Part shown: one piece after another, positions 16,754 to 25,051 of the stretch
Layout of the letters: each line of letters opens with the position of its first letter
Numbering within the stretch: position 1 is the first letter of the stretch
Origin: Clostridia bacterium
GTDB taxonomy: Bacteria > Bacillota > Clostridia > Oscillospirales > CAG-272
DNA: 32,007 nt
Direction: 5' to 3'
Assembly (NCBI GenBank): GCA_017450885.1
Contig: JAFSSR010000019.1
Span: forward strand, 1-32,007
Notes under the pieces: model-generated
Database searches by the model: none
Told to the model about the DNA's origin: nothing
The model's input: the letters and a program-made list of their open reading frames with translations, nothing else
Position numbers and translations under genes: made by a program

Positions 16754-16782
16754 TAGACAACCACCTTTTTTAGTAGTATAAT
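16754..16782 (+). promoter_or_regulatory. Promoter of the maltodextrin-type ABC operon
   Basis: TAGACA (16754-16759) and a perfect TATAAT (16777-16782) are separated by 17 bases. The predicted transcript start is near 16789, leaving a leader of about 150 bases before the binding-protein gene. The preceding region 16674-16753 is AT-rich and holds no gene. Confidence 0.8.
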
Positions 16783-16810
16783 AATCTCGACAAAGATTTA
16801 ACGGACTCGC

Positions 16811-16859
16811 ATAACGGGTACCCGTTATTCCTTTTCGCCGCAGACGAAAAGGAATAACG
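16811..16859 (+). promoter_or_regulatory. Palindrome and overlapping hairpin in the ABC operon leader
   Basis: Positions 16811-16828 are a perfect 18-base palindrome, ATAACGGGTACCCGTTAT. Positions 16823-16837 (CGTTATTCCTTTTCG) pair perfectly with 16845-16859 (CGAAAAGGAATAACG) around a seven-base loop. The two structures share 16823-16828, so in RNA they would exclude each other. The palindrome sits about 22-40 bases after the predicted transcript start, a usual place for a LacI-type operator. No T-run follows the hairpin, so it is not a simple terminator. DNA operator and RNA switch are both open. Confidence 0.6.
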
Positions 16860-16942
16860 ATCTTGAAGACGGATCGAACGGCAAAAACAAGCCGAGATCA
16901 TATATCAATATTATTAATTTTTTTCATCTGGAGGAAATTAGA

Positions 16943-18547
16943 ATGAAAAGAATTCTTGCTCTGCTGCTCACAGCGCTCATGGTATTCGCCCTGGCGGCCT
17001 GCGGCGGCACAAACGACCCCAAGGATACCGGAAAGACTCCCGACACCAAGGCCGGTGACGACACCCAGCAGTCCGGCGGCGAGCTCGCCGGAACCTATGA
17101 CATCGTCGTATGGGTCGCTGAAAACGCTGTTGAGCTCACCAAGACTCAGATAGCCAAGTTCAACGAGACCAACACCGACGGCATCAAGATCAACGCGACT
17201 GTAGAGCCCGTTTCCGAGGCTGACGCGGGCACCAACATGGTCACCGACGTTGAGGCCGGCGGAGACATCTTCTGCTTCGCTCAGGACCAGTTCGCACGTC
17301 TGGTTCTCGCCAACGCTCTTGCAAAGCTGGGCACCAACGCCGCTTCCATCGTTAAGGAAGCCAACGCCGCGGGCGTTGTCGCAGCCGCTACCGCGGGCGA
17401 CGAGCTCTACGCTTATCCGCTCACCGCCGACAACGGCTACTTCATGTACTACGACAAGTCGGTCATCCCAGAAGCCGACATCGACAGCCTTGAGAAGCTG
17501 GTCGCCGACTGCGAAGCCGCCAACAAGTACTTCTCCATGGAGCTCAACACCTCCGCTTGGTACCTTGCTTCCTTCTTCTTCGCTACCGGATGCGTCTCCG
17601 AGTGGACCACCGACGCTGACGGCAACTTCATCTCCGTAAATGACACCTTCGATTCTCCCGAGGGCCTCATCGCCGTCAAGGGAATGGAAAAGCTCATCAA
17701 GTCCCCCATGCACCTCAGCTCCTCCAAGGGAACCGAGTTCGCTTCCGGCGCCGCTATCGTTGTCACCGGAACCTGGGACTATGAGGCTGTCAAGGAGATC
17801 CTCGGCGACAACATGGGCGTTGCCGATCTTCCTTCCTTCGAAGTAGACGGAAAAGAATATCATATGGGTTCCTTCAACGGCTGCAAGCTGATGGGTGTCA
17901 AGCCCCAGACCGACGCCGTCAAGCAGGCCGCTCTCCACAAGCTGGCTCAGTACCTGACCGGCGAGGAGTGCCAGATGGAGCGTTTCGAGGCTCTGTCCTG
18001 GGGTCCCGCAAACCTTGCTGACCAGGCTTCCGAGAAGGTCCAGTCCAACCCCGGTCTCGCAGCTCTGCTCGCTCAGTCTCCTTACTCCGTTCCTCAGGGC
18101 CAGATCCACGGCTCCTGGTGGGATATAGCTAAGGTCATCGGCGACGACGTCAAGGCCGCGACCGACGAGGCAGGTCTCCAGGCCGCTCTCGACAACTACA
18201 AGGCTAAGATCGAGGAGCTCTTCAAGCTCGATTCCTCCGCTCTCCTCTTCGTGGGCGCTTGGAACGACTGGAACAACGCCGACGATGCCGACACCTACTA
18301 TCTCGTAAAGGCGGACGACGGCACATATTCTCTTACCCTCGACGTTCCCGAGTCCGATTACATGGGCGGACGTATAGTCAACCCCGGCAAATGGGACAAC
18401 GATAAGGGATTTGCACAGGTCACCACCGGCGTCGAGCTCGTAAAGGATCTCGGCGACGACAACCCCGACAACAACATCGTTTTCGTCGAGGCCGGCAACT
18501 ACACCGTAACCTGGGACGGCACCGCCGTTACCATAGTTAAAAACTGA
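16943..18547 (+). CDS. Sugar ABC transporter lipoprotein binding protein with extra C-terminal beta domain
   Basis: A 534-residue lipoprotein. The signal peptide ends in the lipobox LAAC with C20 as the lipid-bearing cysteine, then a Gly/Thr/Asp-rich linker. Residues ~35-425 are a family 1 (MalE-like) solute-binding domain (EIVVWVAENAVELTKTQI-type start, TADNGYFMYYDKSV and GTWDYEAVKEIL). Residues ~431-534 form an additional module starting LLFVGAWNDWNN, with YYLVKADDGTYSLTL and ending AGNYTVTWDGTAVTI. It resembles starch-binding beta-sandwich modules of the SusE/SusF or pullulanase X25 type. It has a strong GGAGG site, and codon use suggests high expression. Permeases and ATPase follow. The substrate is probably an alpha-glucan oligosaccharide such as maltodextrin; this is inferred from homology of the whole operon. 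Confidence 0.9.
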   Translation: MKRILALLLTALMVFALAACGGTNDPKDTGKTPDTKAGDDTQQSGGELAGTYDIVVWVAENAVELTKTQIAKFNETNTDGIKINATVEPVSEADAGTNMVTDVEAGGDIFCFAQDQFARLVLANALAKLGTNAASIVKEANAAGVVAAATAGDELYAYPLTADNGYFMYYDKSVIPEADIDSLEKLVADCEAANKYFSMELNTSAWYLASFFFATGCVSEWTTDADGNFISVNDTFDSPEGLIAVKGMEKLIKSPMHLSSSKGTEFASGAAIVVTGTWDYEAVKEILGDNMGVADLPSFEVDGKEYHMGSFNGCKLMGVKPQTDAVKQAALHKLAQYLTGEECQMERFEALSWGPANLADQASEKVQSNPGLAALLAQSPYSVPQGQIHGSWWDIAKVIGDDVKAATDEAGLQAALDNYKAKIEELFKLDSSALLFVGAWNDWNNADDADTYYLVKADDGTYSLTLDVPESDYMGGRIVNPGKWDNDKGFAQVTTGVELVKDLGDDNPDNNIVFVEAGNYTVTWDGTAVTIVKN

Positions 18548-18605
18548 TCTGAAGTAGGACGAAGGACCTTCTAATAAGGGCCCCTACTGAAGTGCGAAGT
18601 ATTCG

Positions 18606-18640
18606 GCCGGAGCCAAACCTCAGTTTGGCTCCGGCTGTTT
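18606..18640 (+). terminator. Intra-operon hairpin between binding protein and permease
   Basis: A perfect 13-base stem GCCGGAGCCAAAC (18606-18618) with GTTTGGCTCCGGC (18623-18635), loop CTCA, then TGTTTT. It probably acts as a partial terminator or a 3' mRNA stabiliser, giving more binding protein than permease. A second, weaker fold lies upstream (AGTAGG 18553-18558 with CCTACT 18583-18588). Confidence 0.75.
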
Positions 18641-18654
18641 TAAGAGGATAAACT

Positions 18655-20187
18655 ATGAAAAAATACAGCGATCTCGAATATCTGAAGCTGACCAAGTGGC
18701 AGAAATTCCTGTATAAGCTGAAGATGTTCTTTGTCGGTATCCCGAGAGCGATAAAGAACGGCGTGTTTGCCATCGGCAGGTTTTTCAAAAACCTTATCTT
18801 CGGCATAGGCGGCTTCTTCAAAAACCTCTGTCTCACATTTGTCCGCGGCGACTGGAAGACCAAGGTGTCCTACGTAATCATGGGCTTCGGCAATCTGATG
18901 CGCGGACAGATCCTGCGCGGAATAATGTTCCTCGCGTTCGAGGGCGTCTTCATTTTCTACATGATAACCACCGGAGGCTACTGGCTTTCCAAGCTGCCCA
19001 CGCTCGGGACCGTCGGCCCTCACGAGGAATATAACGCGGTCCTCGACGCCTACACCATGGCGTACGGCGACAACTCTTTCAAAATACTTCTATACGGCGT
19101 GCTGACCATCTTTTTCATCATCGCTTTCGCATACACCTGGTACGCCAACATCAAACAAAACAAGACCGCGGAAGAGATCCTGAAGTCGGGCAAGAAGCTG
19201 AAATCCGGCAAGCAGGACCTCCACTCCATGGTAGACGATCAGTTCCACAAGACGCTGCTCGCCCTCCCGATGACGGGAATACTCGTTTTCACCGTGCTTC
19301 CGATCGTGTTCATGATACTCGTAGCCTTCACCAACTACGACGGCGCGCACGACGGCTACAACAACAGCCTCTTCCAGTGGGTGGGTCTCGATAACTTCAA
19401 GACCATGCTCTCCTGGTCCGGCACGGGCGGACACTCCTACGCCGCCACCTTCGGCGAGATACTCACCTGGACCCTTATCTGGGCATTCTTTGCGACCTTC
19501 ACCAACTACTTCCTCGGAATGTTCGTCGCAATGATGATAAACAAGAAGGGCATCCGCGTAAAGAAGCTGTGGCGAACCATCCTGGTCATGACGATAGCCA
19601 TCCCGCAGTTCATCTCTCTGCTGTACGTCTCAAAGATGTTCGCAAAGAACGGTCTTATAAACCTGTTCCTTCTGAACGCCAAGTGGATAAATCAGGCGAT
19701 CCCGTTCTGGGAGGATCCGACGCTCGCCCGCGTGATGGTAATAGTCATCAACATCTGGATAGGCATCCCCTACCTCATGCTGATAGCGACCGGCATCCTG
19801 ATGAATATCCCGCAGGACCTCTACGAGTCCTCGCGTATAGACGGAGCCAACGCATGGCAGCAGTACCGCAAGATAACCCTTCCGTATATGCTGTTCGTCA
19901 CCGGTCCGTACCTGTTGACCCAGTTCATCGGAAACATGAACAACTTCAACGTCATCTACCTATTGACCGGAGGCGCGCCGACGAATGCATCCGCCTCATG
20001 GGCTTCGGGGTCGGTGGGACATACCGACCTGCTGATCACATGGCTCTTTAAGATCACGACGGGAGCCGAGTCGAAGTATTACCTCGCGTCGGTCATAGGT
20101 ATACTGGTGTTCGCCGTTGTCGCGGTCATAGCGCTGATCGTCTACAACGTGCTGCCTTCCATTAAGAACGAGGAGGACTTCCAGTGA
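18655..20187 (+). CDS. malF: MalF-type sugar ABC transporter permease
   Basis: A 510-residue permease, close to the length of MalF of Escherichia coli and longer than most ~300-residue sugar permeases. The first ~90 residues are basic and Phe-rich (e.g. FFKNLIFGIGGFFKNL), followed by two early membrane helices, a long basic loop (KTAEEILKSGKKLKSGK) and the six-helix core. The EAA loop that contacts the ATPase is YESSRIDGANAWQQYRKITLP. An AAGAGGA site precedes the ATG. It overlaps malG by one base (TGATG). It forms the channel with MalG; the maltodextrin substrate is inferred. Confidence 0.9.
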   Translation: MKKYSDLEYLKLTKWQKFLYKLKMFFVGIPRAIKNGVFAIGRFFKNLIFGIGGFFKNLCLTFVRGDWKTKVSYVIMGFGNLMRGQILRGIMFLAFEGVFIFYMITTGGYWLSKLPTLGTVGPHEEYNAVLDAYTMAYGDNSFKILLYGVLTIFFIIAFAYTWYANIKQNKTAEEILKSGKKLKSGKQDLHSMVDDQFHKTLLALPMTGILVFTVLPIVFMILVAFTNYDGAHDGYNNSLFQWVGLDNFKTMLSWSGTGGHSYAATFGEILTWTLIWAFFATFTNYFLGMFVAMMINKKGIRVKKLWRTILVMTIAIPQFISLLYVSKMFAKNGLINLFLLNAKWINQAIPFWEDPTLARVMVIVINIWIGIPYLMLIATGILMNIPQDLYESSRIDGANAWQQYRKITLPYMLFVTGPYLLTQFIGNMNNFNVIYLLTGGAPTNASASWASGSVGHTDLLITWLFKITTGAESKYYLASVIGILVFAVVAVIALIVYNVLPSIKNEEDFQ

Positions 20188-21062
20188 TGAATAATACAGT
20201 AAAATCGCCCAAACGTCATATGGGACTCGCCAGATCCCGCGCGATAAGCAATACCGTGATCCATATCGTTCTGGTGATAATCTCGATCATCTGGCTCATC
20301 CCCTTCGTCTTTATCCTTCTGCAGTCCTTCCGCTGCGAGTCGGCGTACCAGGTCGGTTACGTCGTTCCCCAGCAGTGGGGCTTCGACAACTACGTATCGC
20401 TCTGGAACAGCAACTTTCCAAAATGGTATCTCAACACCTTCATTATCGCGCTGGTCAACGCGGTGGCGCAGACAGTCATCGTGCTCTGCATGAGCTACGC
20501 GCTCTCCCGCTTCCGCTTCAAGCTGCGTAAGGCGCTTATGCGTTTTATGCTGGTGCTCGGCTTCTTCCCGGGCATGCTGACCATGATAATCCTCTACCGA
20601 GTCCTTAAGGACATAGGTCTTACGCAGGCGCACGCCGTGCCCGGACTGATACTCGTCTATATCGCATCCTCCGGAATGGGCTACTACGTCTCGAAGGGCT
20701 TCTTCGACACGCTGCCCAAGTCGCTTGACGAGGCGGCGCGCGTGGACGGCGCGACCCGCTTCCAGATATTGCGCAAGATAATCCTTCCGCTCTCCAAGCC
20801 GATCGTTATCTATACCATCCTGACGGCGTTCATGGCGCCCTGGGGCGACTTCGTGTTCGCGCGCTACATCTCGTTCGAGAATTCAGCCGGAATGAACGTG
20901 GCGGTAGGTATGTACAACTGGCTCAATCTTGACCAGATAACGACCAAGTATACCATGTTCTGCGCGGGCGGCGTCATAGTCGCCGTGCCCGTTACCATCC
21001 TCTTCCTCTGCCTGCAGAAGTACTACGTCGAGGGTGTTACCGGCGGCGCGGTCAAGGGTTGA
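20187..21062 (+). CDS. malG: MalG-type sugar ABC transporter permease
   Basis: A 291-residue permease with six predicted helices. The EAA loop reads LDEAARVDGATRFQILRKIILPL. I chose the ATG at 20187, nine bases after GAGGAGGA; a GTG codon immediately upstream is a weaker option. It pairs with MalF. The C-terminus ends YYVEGVTGGAVKG, a pattern usual for maltose-type MalG proteins. Confidence 0.9.
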   Translation: MNNTVKSPKRHMGLARSRAISNTVIHIVLVIISIIWLIPFVFILLQSFRCESAYQVGYVVPQQWGFDNYVSLWNSNFPKWYLNTFIIALVNAVAQTVIVLCMSYALSRFRFKLRKALMRFMLVLGFFPGMLTMIILYRVLKDIGLTQAHAVPGLILVYIASSGMGYYVSKGFFDTLPKSLDEAARVDGATRFQILRKIILPLSKPIVIYTILTAFMAPWGDFVFARYISFENSAGMNVAVGMYNWLNLDQITTKYTMFCAGGVIVAVPVTILFLCLQKYYVEGVTGGAVKG

Positions 21063-21104
21063 TATCCGGCGTATCCGATAATTGATGATAAGGAGAATAC
21101 ATAA

Positions 21105-22226
<1,122 letters not shown>

Positions 22227-22238
22227 GACAAAAAACAC

Positions 22239-22278
22239 ACGGACTGCCGCGCAAGCGGCAGTCCGTTTTTTGTTTTTT
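22239..22278. terminator. Bidirectional terminator between the ABC operon and the minus-strand module
   Basis: A perfect 12-base stem ACGGACTGCCGC (22239-22250) with GCGGCAGTCCGT (22255-22266), loop GCAA, followed on the plus strand by TTTTTTG. Read from the other strand the same stem is followed by GTGTTTTTT, so it also serves the minus-strand genes ending at 22298. Confidence 0.9.
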
Positions 22279-22297
22279 TGATCGCACTTTATACGGG

Positions 22298-22678
22298 TCA
22301 TTGTATTCTTGTATACTCAAACCCGTCGAAGATCAACTTATCGCCTTTGAATTCATAATCGTAAACAGAGGTGTCTTCGACCCCTTCGATGGTGATCATC
22401 GTTTGCTCGATTTGGGTATCATTTAATATCTTATATGTAAATTCGAACACAGTACCGGAGTTATCTATAAAACGTCCTTTCCCATCTTCTTCAAAAACAC
22501 ATCTTGTTGTATTTCCATTAAAAGTCATCTCCCATGTTCCCAACAATTTTTTCTCTGTTTCGAAAAAAGGACTGTTGGAAGAAACCGATTTACTGTCATC
22601 GGCTTTTTCAATGGTTGAGCTGCAAGAGCAAAAAACAAACAACATAGAGATCAGAAAAATGCAAAAAAGACGTTTCAT
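22298..22678 (-). CDS. Small lipoprotein with lipocalin-like domain
   Basis: A 126-residue predicted lipoprotein. The signal peptide (MKRLFCIFLISMLFVFCSC) has C19 as the likely lipidated cysteine, although the lipobox (FCSC) is not ideal. After a Ser/Lys linker, a compact beta-rich domain begins LLGTWEMTFNG and continues as FEEDGKGRFI and YDYEFKGDKLIF, resembling small lipocalin-like domains (DUF5640 type) in clostridial proteins. An AAAAGGG site precedes the ATG. It is the last of four minus-strand genes led by a sigma factor, so it may be a target or sensor part of that module. The function is unknown. Confidence 0.75.
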   Translation of the reverse strand: MKRLFCIFLISMLFVFCSCSSTIEKADDSKSVSSNSPFFETEKKLLGTWEMTFNGNTTRCVFEEDGKGRFIDNSGTVFEFTYKILNDTQIEQTMITIEGVEDTSVYDYEFKGDKLIFDGFEYTRIQ

Positions 22679-22713
22679 ATTGAGTTTCCCTTTTCTATAG
22701 AAAATATGAATAA

Positions 22714-23112
22714 TTAATTACAACAATAGATTCTATCTGAACTAATTAAAGTTCTGATTTCGTATCCGCAAACAGAACATGTTTTTACTGAGTATGTTTT
22801 TTTCAGACAACGCGGGGCAGTTGTGTAATATCTATGAGTTGTTGTTGTTGTAGTTGAATTAACATATGAATGCCCATAAATATTACAATACGATCCATTG
22901 ATGTGTGCTTGGCCATCGTTTCCATATACGATACGGTGAGCTATGCCATAAGCGAAATCCTCAGTGATTTCTTCTTCTGACGATATGTTTATTTCCAGTC
23001 CGTCGATGAAGAAATCATATGAGTAATCATCTTCGGCAAATACATTATTACTGATTATGGTTACAATACAAATGGCGATTACTAAAACGAATGATATTTT
23101 TTTCATGATCAT
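22714..23112 (-). CDS. Small secreted Cys- and Thr-rich protein
   Basis: A 132-residue predicted exported protein. The signal peptide is clear, with likely cleavage after NNVFA (about residue 26). The mature part has an acidic start (EDDYSYDF), then GSYCNIYGHSY, a run of six Thr (residues ~86-91) and a C-terminal cluster with CLKK, CSVCGYE and a terminal CCN. The Cys/His pattern suggests a metal site or disulfides. The first ATG (23112) overlaps the previous stop by four bases (ATGA); a second ATG at 23106 is also possible. I do not recognise a named family. Confidence 0.7.
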   Translation of the reverse strand: MIMKKISFVLVIAICIVTIISNNVFAEDDYSYDFFIDGLEINISSEEEITEDFAYGIAHRIVYGNDGQAHINGSYCNIYGHSYVNSTTTTTTHRYYTTAPRCLKKTYSVKTCSVCGYEIRTLISSDRIYCCN

Positions 23113-23951
23113 AATTCCTTTACATTTTTAATGAAGTGAATTATATCATCTTTATTACCGGAGCTTATTATATACACATTGTCGCCTATTCTCGCTAAAG
23201 CTTGATAACCGATCTCACTTTCCATTATGAAAAACGAATTGTTGTTTTCGGTTTCAATTCTCTCATATTCACAAGAATTGACTTCCTCCTGCGTCGGGCG
23301 ATCACAATTAATGTAAACCGTATAATTGATTTGTACATTGTTGTATGTATAATCAATAAAAACAGCAGGGTCGCTTTTCAGAGGGCTATAGAATATGTTA
23401 GCTATCTGTCTTTCGTTATTGTTTCCTGGACATACTATCGGAACGTCAATTGCAGATCTAAGCTCTTCAATTGAATCGAATTGTTGAAGCTCAGAAGAAA
23501 TGGTCATCTCATAATTGCCGATCCGGCGGGATTCACCGTCTTTCCATTCGAGCTTTTCTCTCGGATCTTTGAAGAATAACGAGAATATATCAGTAAATGC
23601 ATTTACTGCAATTCCGGCAATAAGGATGGATATAATCGCAGCAATGATCGCTATTTTGATTTTTTCGGGTATTTTCTTTTTTGCTTTGCTTTTCTTTATT
23701 TCGGGGGAAAAGTCTTTGTGAAGATCATTATATTTCTCAACGACCGCGGCTTTTAAAGCCTGCTTTTTTTCCTCTGAAATAATAAACCTTTTGTCAATTT
23801 GAGGAGCGAGATCGACACACGTTTTGATCGCTTCCACGTTGATATGCTCTTTTGACTTTGTCATTTCAAAGTTGACAATATAAAACAAGGTGGAAAGAAT
23901 ACTTATTTTGCCGTTCTGACCGCCGCATGTGCTGCGCTCGTCCACTTTCAT
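23109..23951 (-). CDS. Single-pass membrane protein, putative anti-sigma factor
   Basis: A 280-residue protein with a cytoplasmic N-terminal part (residues 1-97, with a basic KKSKAKKKIPEKIKI stretch), one membrane helix (~98-118) and an extracellular C-terminal domain (~130-280, beta-rich). It starts 36 bases after the sigma factor gene with a strong AAGGAGG site. This topology and position match ECF anti-sigma factors, although no zinc-binding HxxxCxxC motif was seen. The outer domain resembles DUF4367-type sensor domains (NYEMTISSEL, DPAVFIDYTYNN, then NNSFFIMESEIGYQAL). The anti-sigma role is an inference from context. Confidence 0.65.
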   Translation of the reverse strand: MKVDERSTCGGQNGKISILSTLFYIVNFEMTKSKEHINVEAIKTCVDLAPQIDKRFIISEEKKQALKAAVVEKYNDLHKDFSPEIKKSKAKKKIPEKIKIAIIAAIISILIAGIAVNAFTDIFSLFFKDPREKLEWKDGESRRIGNYEMTISSELQQFDSIEELRSAIDVPIVCPGNNNERQIANIFYSPLKSDPAVFIDYTYNNVQINYTVYINCDRPTQEEVNSCEYERIETENNNSFFIMESEIGYQALARIGDNVYIISSGNKDDIIHFIKNVKEL

Positions 23952-23987
23952 CGCCTCCTTTTTACTGTTTTTTGCATCAAAAAATGA

Positions 23988-24611
23988 TCACAGATCCTCT
24001 TTGTATAACAAGATCAAAAGCAGACGTATCGTAAAAAACAAATACGCGAGTCCGGACAGATCGAGGGCGTCGGCCTTCAAAACGACCTGTTTTTTTATCT
24101 TGTCTCTCAGCCTTTTCGCTTTGGTCGACACATCGGTATATGAGACGGAATACAAATTAACGATATCGTTGTAAGAACGTCCGTTTTCAAATAAATCATT
24201 ATATAACGATCTTTCTTCTTCGGTCAATGAAGATAATATCTCGTCCTTTGCTTTTTCCAATAATTCGGGATCAACTTGAAAGTATTCGTCATAGGTCGCC
24301 AAGTCGGGAAAAACGGAACTCGGATCGTCGAACGATATTACCTGCTTTCCTCCTCTTTGCTTTTCCTCCGCTCTGAAGAAGTCGATGATCTTCCGCCTCG
24401 ACACTTCGAACAGCCATGCTCCGATATGACGTTTATCTAATTCATCCCATTTTTGCGCTAACAGCAGGAAGACGTTTTGTGTGATATCATAAGCGTCTTC
24501 TTCCGAAAATCTTACGAGGAAAAGAGCGTTTCTCCAAATAGCGTCATAGTATTTTTCGACCGTCTCTTCCAAAGAAAGCCCGGAGTCGTTTGAATACTCT
24601 TTGTTATCCAC
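23988..24611 (-). CDS. ECF-like sigma factor with hydrophobic C-terminal tail
   Basis: A 207-residue sigma-70 family protein. Region 2 spans residues ~14-82 (DAYDITQNVFLLLAQKW, then HIGAWLFEVSRRKIIDFFR), and region 4 spans ~127-176 (LTEEERSLYNDLF, then SYNDIVNLYSVSYTDVSTKAKRL). The odd feature is the end: residues 185-203 are almost wholly hydrophobic (LSGLAYLFFTIRLLLILLY) before KEDL, which could be a membrane helix or amphipathic anchor. I chose the GTG at 24611 with GGAGG seven bases upstream; a longer frame to 24689 would run into the promoter. The gene after it encodes a likely anti-sigma factor. Confidence 0.82.
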   Translation of the reverse strand: MDNKEYSNDSGLSLEETVEKYYDAIWRNALFLVRFSEEDAYDITQNVFLLLAQKWDELDKRHIGAWLFEVSRRKIIDFFRAEEKQRGGKQVISFDDPSSVFPDLATYDEYFQVDPELLEKAKDEILSSLTEEERSLYNDLFENGRSYNDIVNLYSVSYTDVSTKAKRLRDKIKKQVVLKADALDLSGLAYLFFTIRLLLILLYKEDL

Positions 24612-24642
24612 TTGACCGCCTCCTTTCATAAGCGCTGATAGA

Positions 24643-24671
24643 ATTATAACATAGAAAACAGAGTGTTGCAA
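24643..24671 (-). promoter_or_regulatory. Promoter of the sigma factor operon
   Basis: Read on the minus strand: -35 TTGCAA (24671-24666), a 17-base spacer, and -10 TATAAT (24648-24643), about 32 bases before the GTG start. The -35 box lies partly inside the 3' arm of the inverted repeat at 24657-24695. Confidence 0.7.
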
Positions 24672-24695
24672 TAGTTGCCTATACAACACTCTGTT
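24657..24695 (-). terminator. Inverted repeat, likely terminator of the XRE gene
   Basis: Perfect 12-base arms AACAGAGTGTTG (24657-24668) and CAACACTCTGTT (24684-24695) with a 15-base loop. On the minus strand the hairpin follows the XRE gene stop by about 33 bases and is followed by TTC, so the T-run is short and it is a modest terminator. It also overlaps the sigma promoter. Confidence 0.55.
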
Positions 24696-24727
24696 AAAAC
24701 TTTTGTTACGAAAAAGAACAAAACGGT

Positions 24728-25051
24728 CTACTGTATCATTTCTATAATGATTTTTAAAATATCACGGAAAAGATCCCGTTCTTTTTTCGACAGAAGCCCA
24801 AACGCTGTAGTGAGGTTGTCCGGCTTACGATGTTTTAAGCAATACTCTTTGCCAAAAGCCAAATAATCTAAAGGGACATTAAGTTCTTTGGAAATAGCCA
24901 TCAGTTTTTCTAACGTTATCCCGTATATCCCGCGTTCCATCTTACTGAGAGTTTCATAGCTGACGCCGATCTTTTCCGCGAGCTTGACCTGAGTCAGACG
25001 GCTCTCCTGACGGTAATATTTGATGTTTTGACCGATGATCTTGCTTTTCAT
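24728..25051 (-). CDS. XRE family transcriptional regulator
   Basis: A 107-residue protein with an N-terminal helix-turn-helix of the Cro/CI type (residues ~6-62: IKYYRQESRLTQVKLAEKIGVSYETLSKMERG, given here as key landmarks LTQVKLAEKIGV and YETLSKMERG). The rest is a charged helical tail (LLSKKERDLFRDIL) that may dimerise. GAGGAG lies eight bases before the ATG. It is divergent from the SLH and protease genes and upstream of the sigma module, so it could control either. Its operator may be among the short inverted repeats at 25109-25145. Confidence 0.85.
   Translation of the reverse strand: MKSKIIGQNIKYYRQESRLTQVKLAEKIGVSYETLSKMERGIYGITLEKLMAISKELNVPLDYLAFGKEYCLKHRKPDNLTTAFGLLSKKERDLFRDILKIIIEMIQ

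Noticed and set aside
16898-18109. A 403-residue minus-strand frame opposite the sugar-binding protein
   Set aside because: Composition is a shadow of biased codons in the highly expressed gene on the other strand; it spans that gene's signal peptide and promoter side.
23988-24065. A frameshift as the source of the hydrophobic sigma tail
   Set aside because: The frame stays open with consistent codon use to the stop and the downstream gene has a well-spaced start, so no error is evident from this sequence alone.
24612-24689. A longer N-terminus for the sigma factor
   Set aside because: It would translate across its own predicted -10 box and the inverted repeat; the GTG at 24611 has an ideal ribosome binding site.
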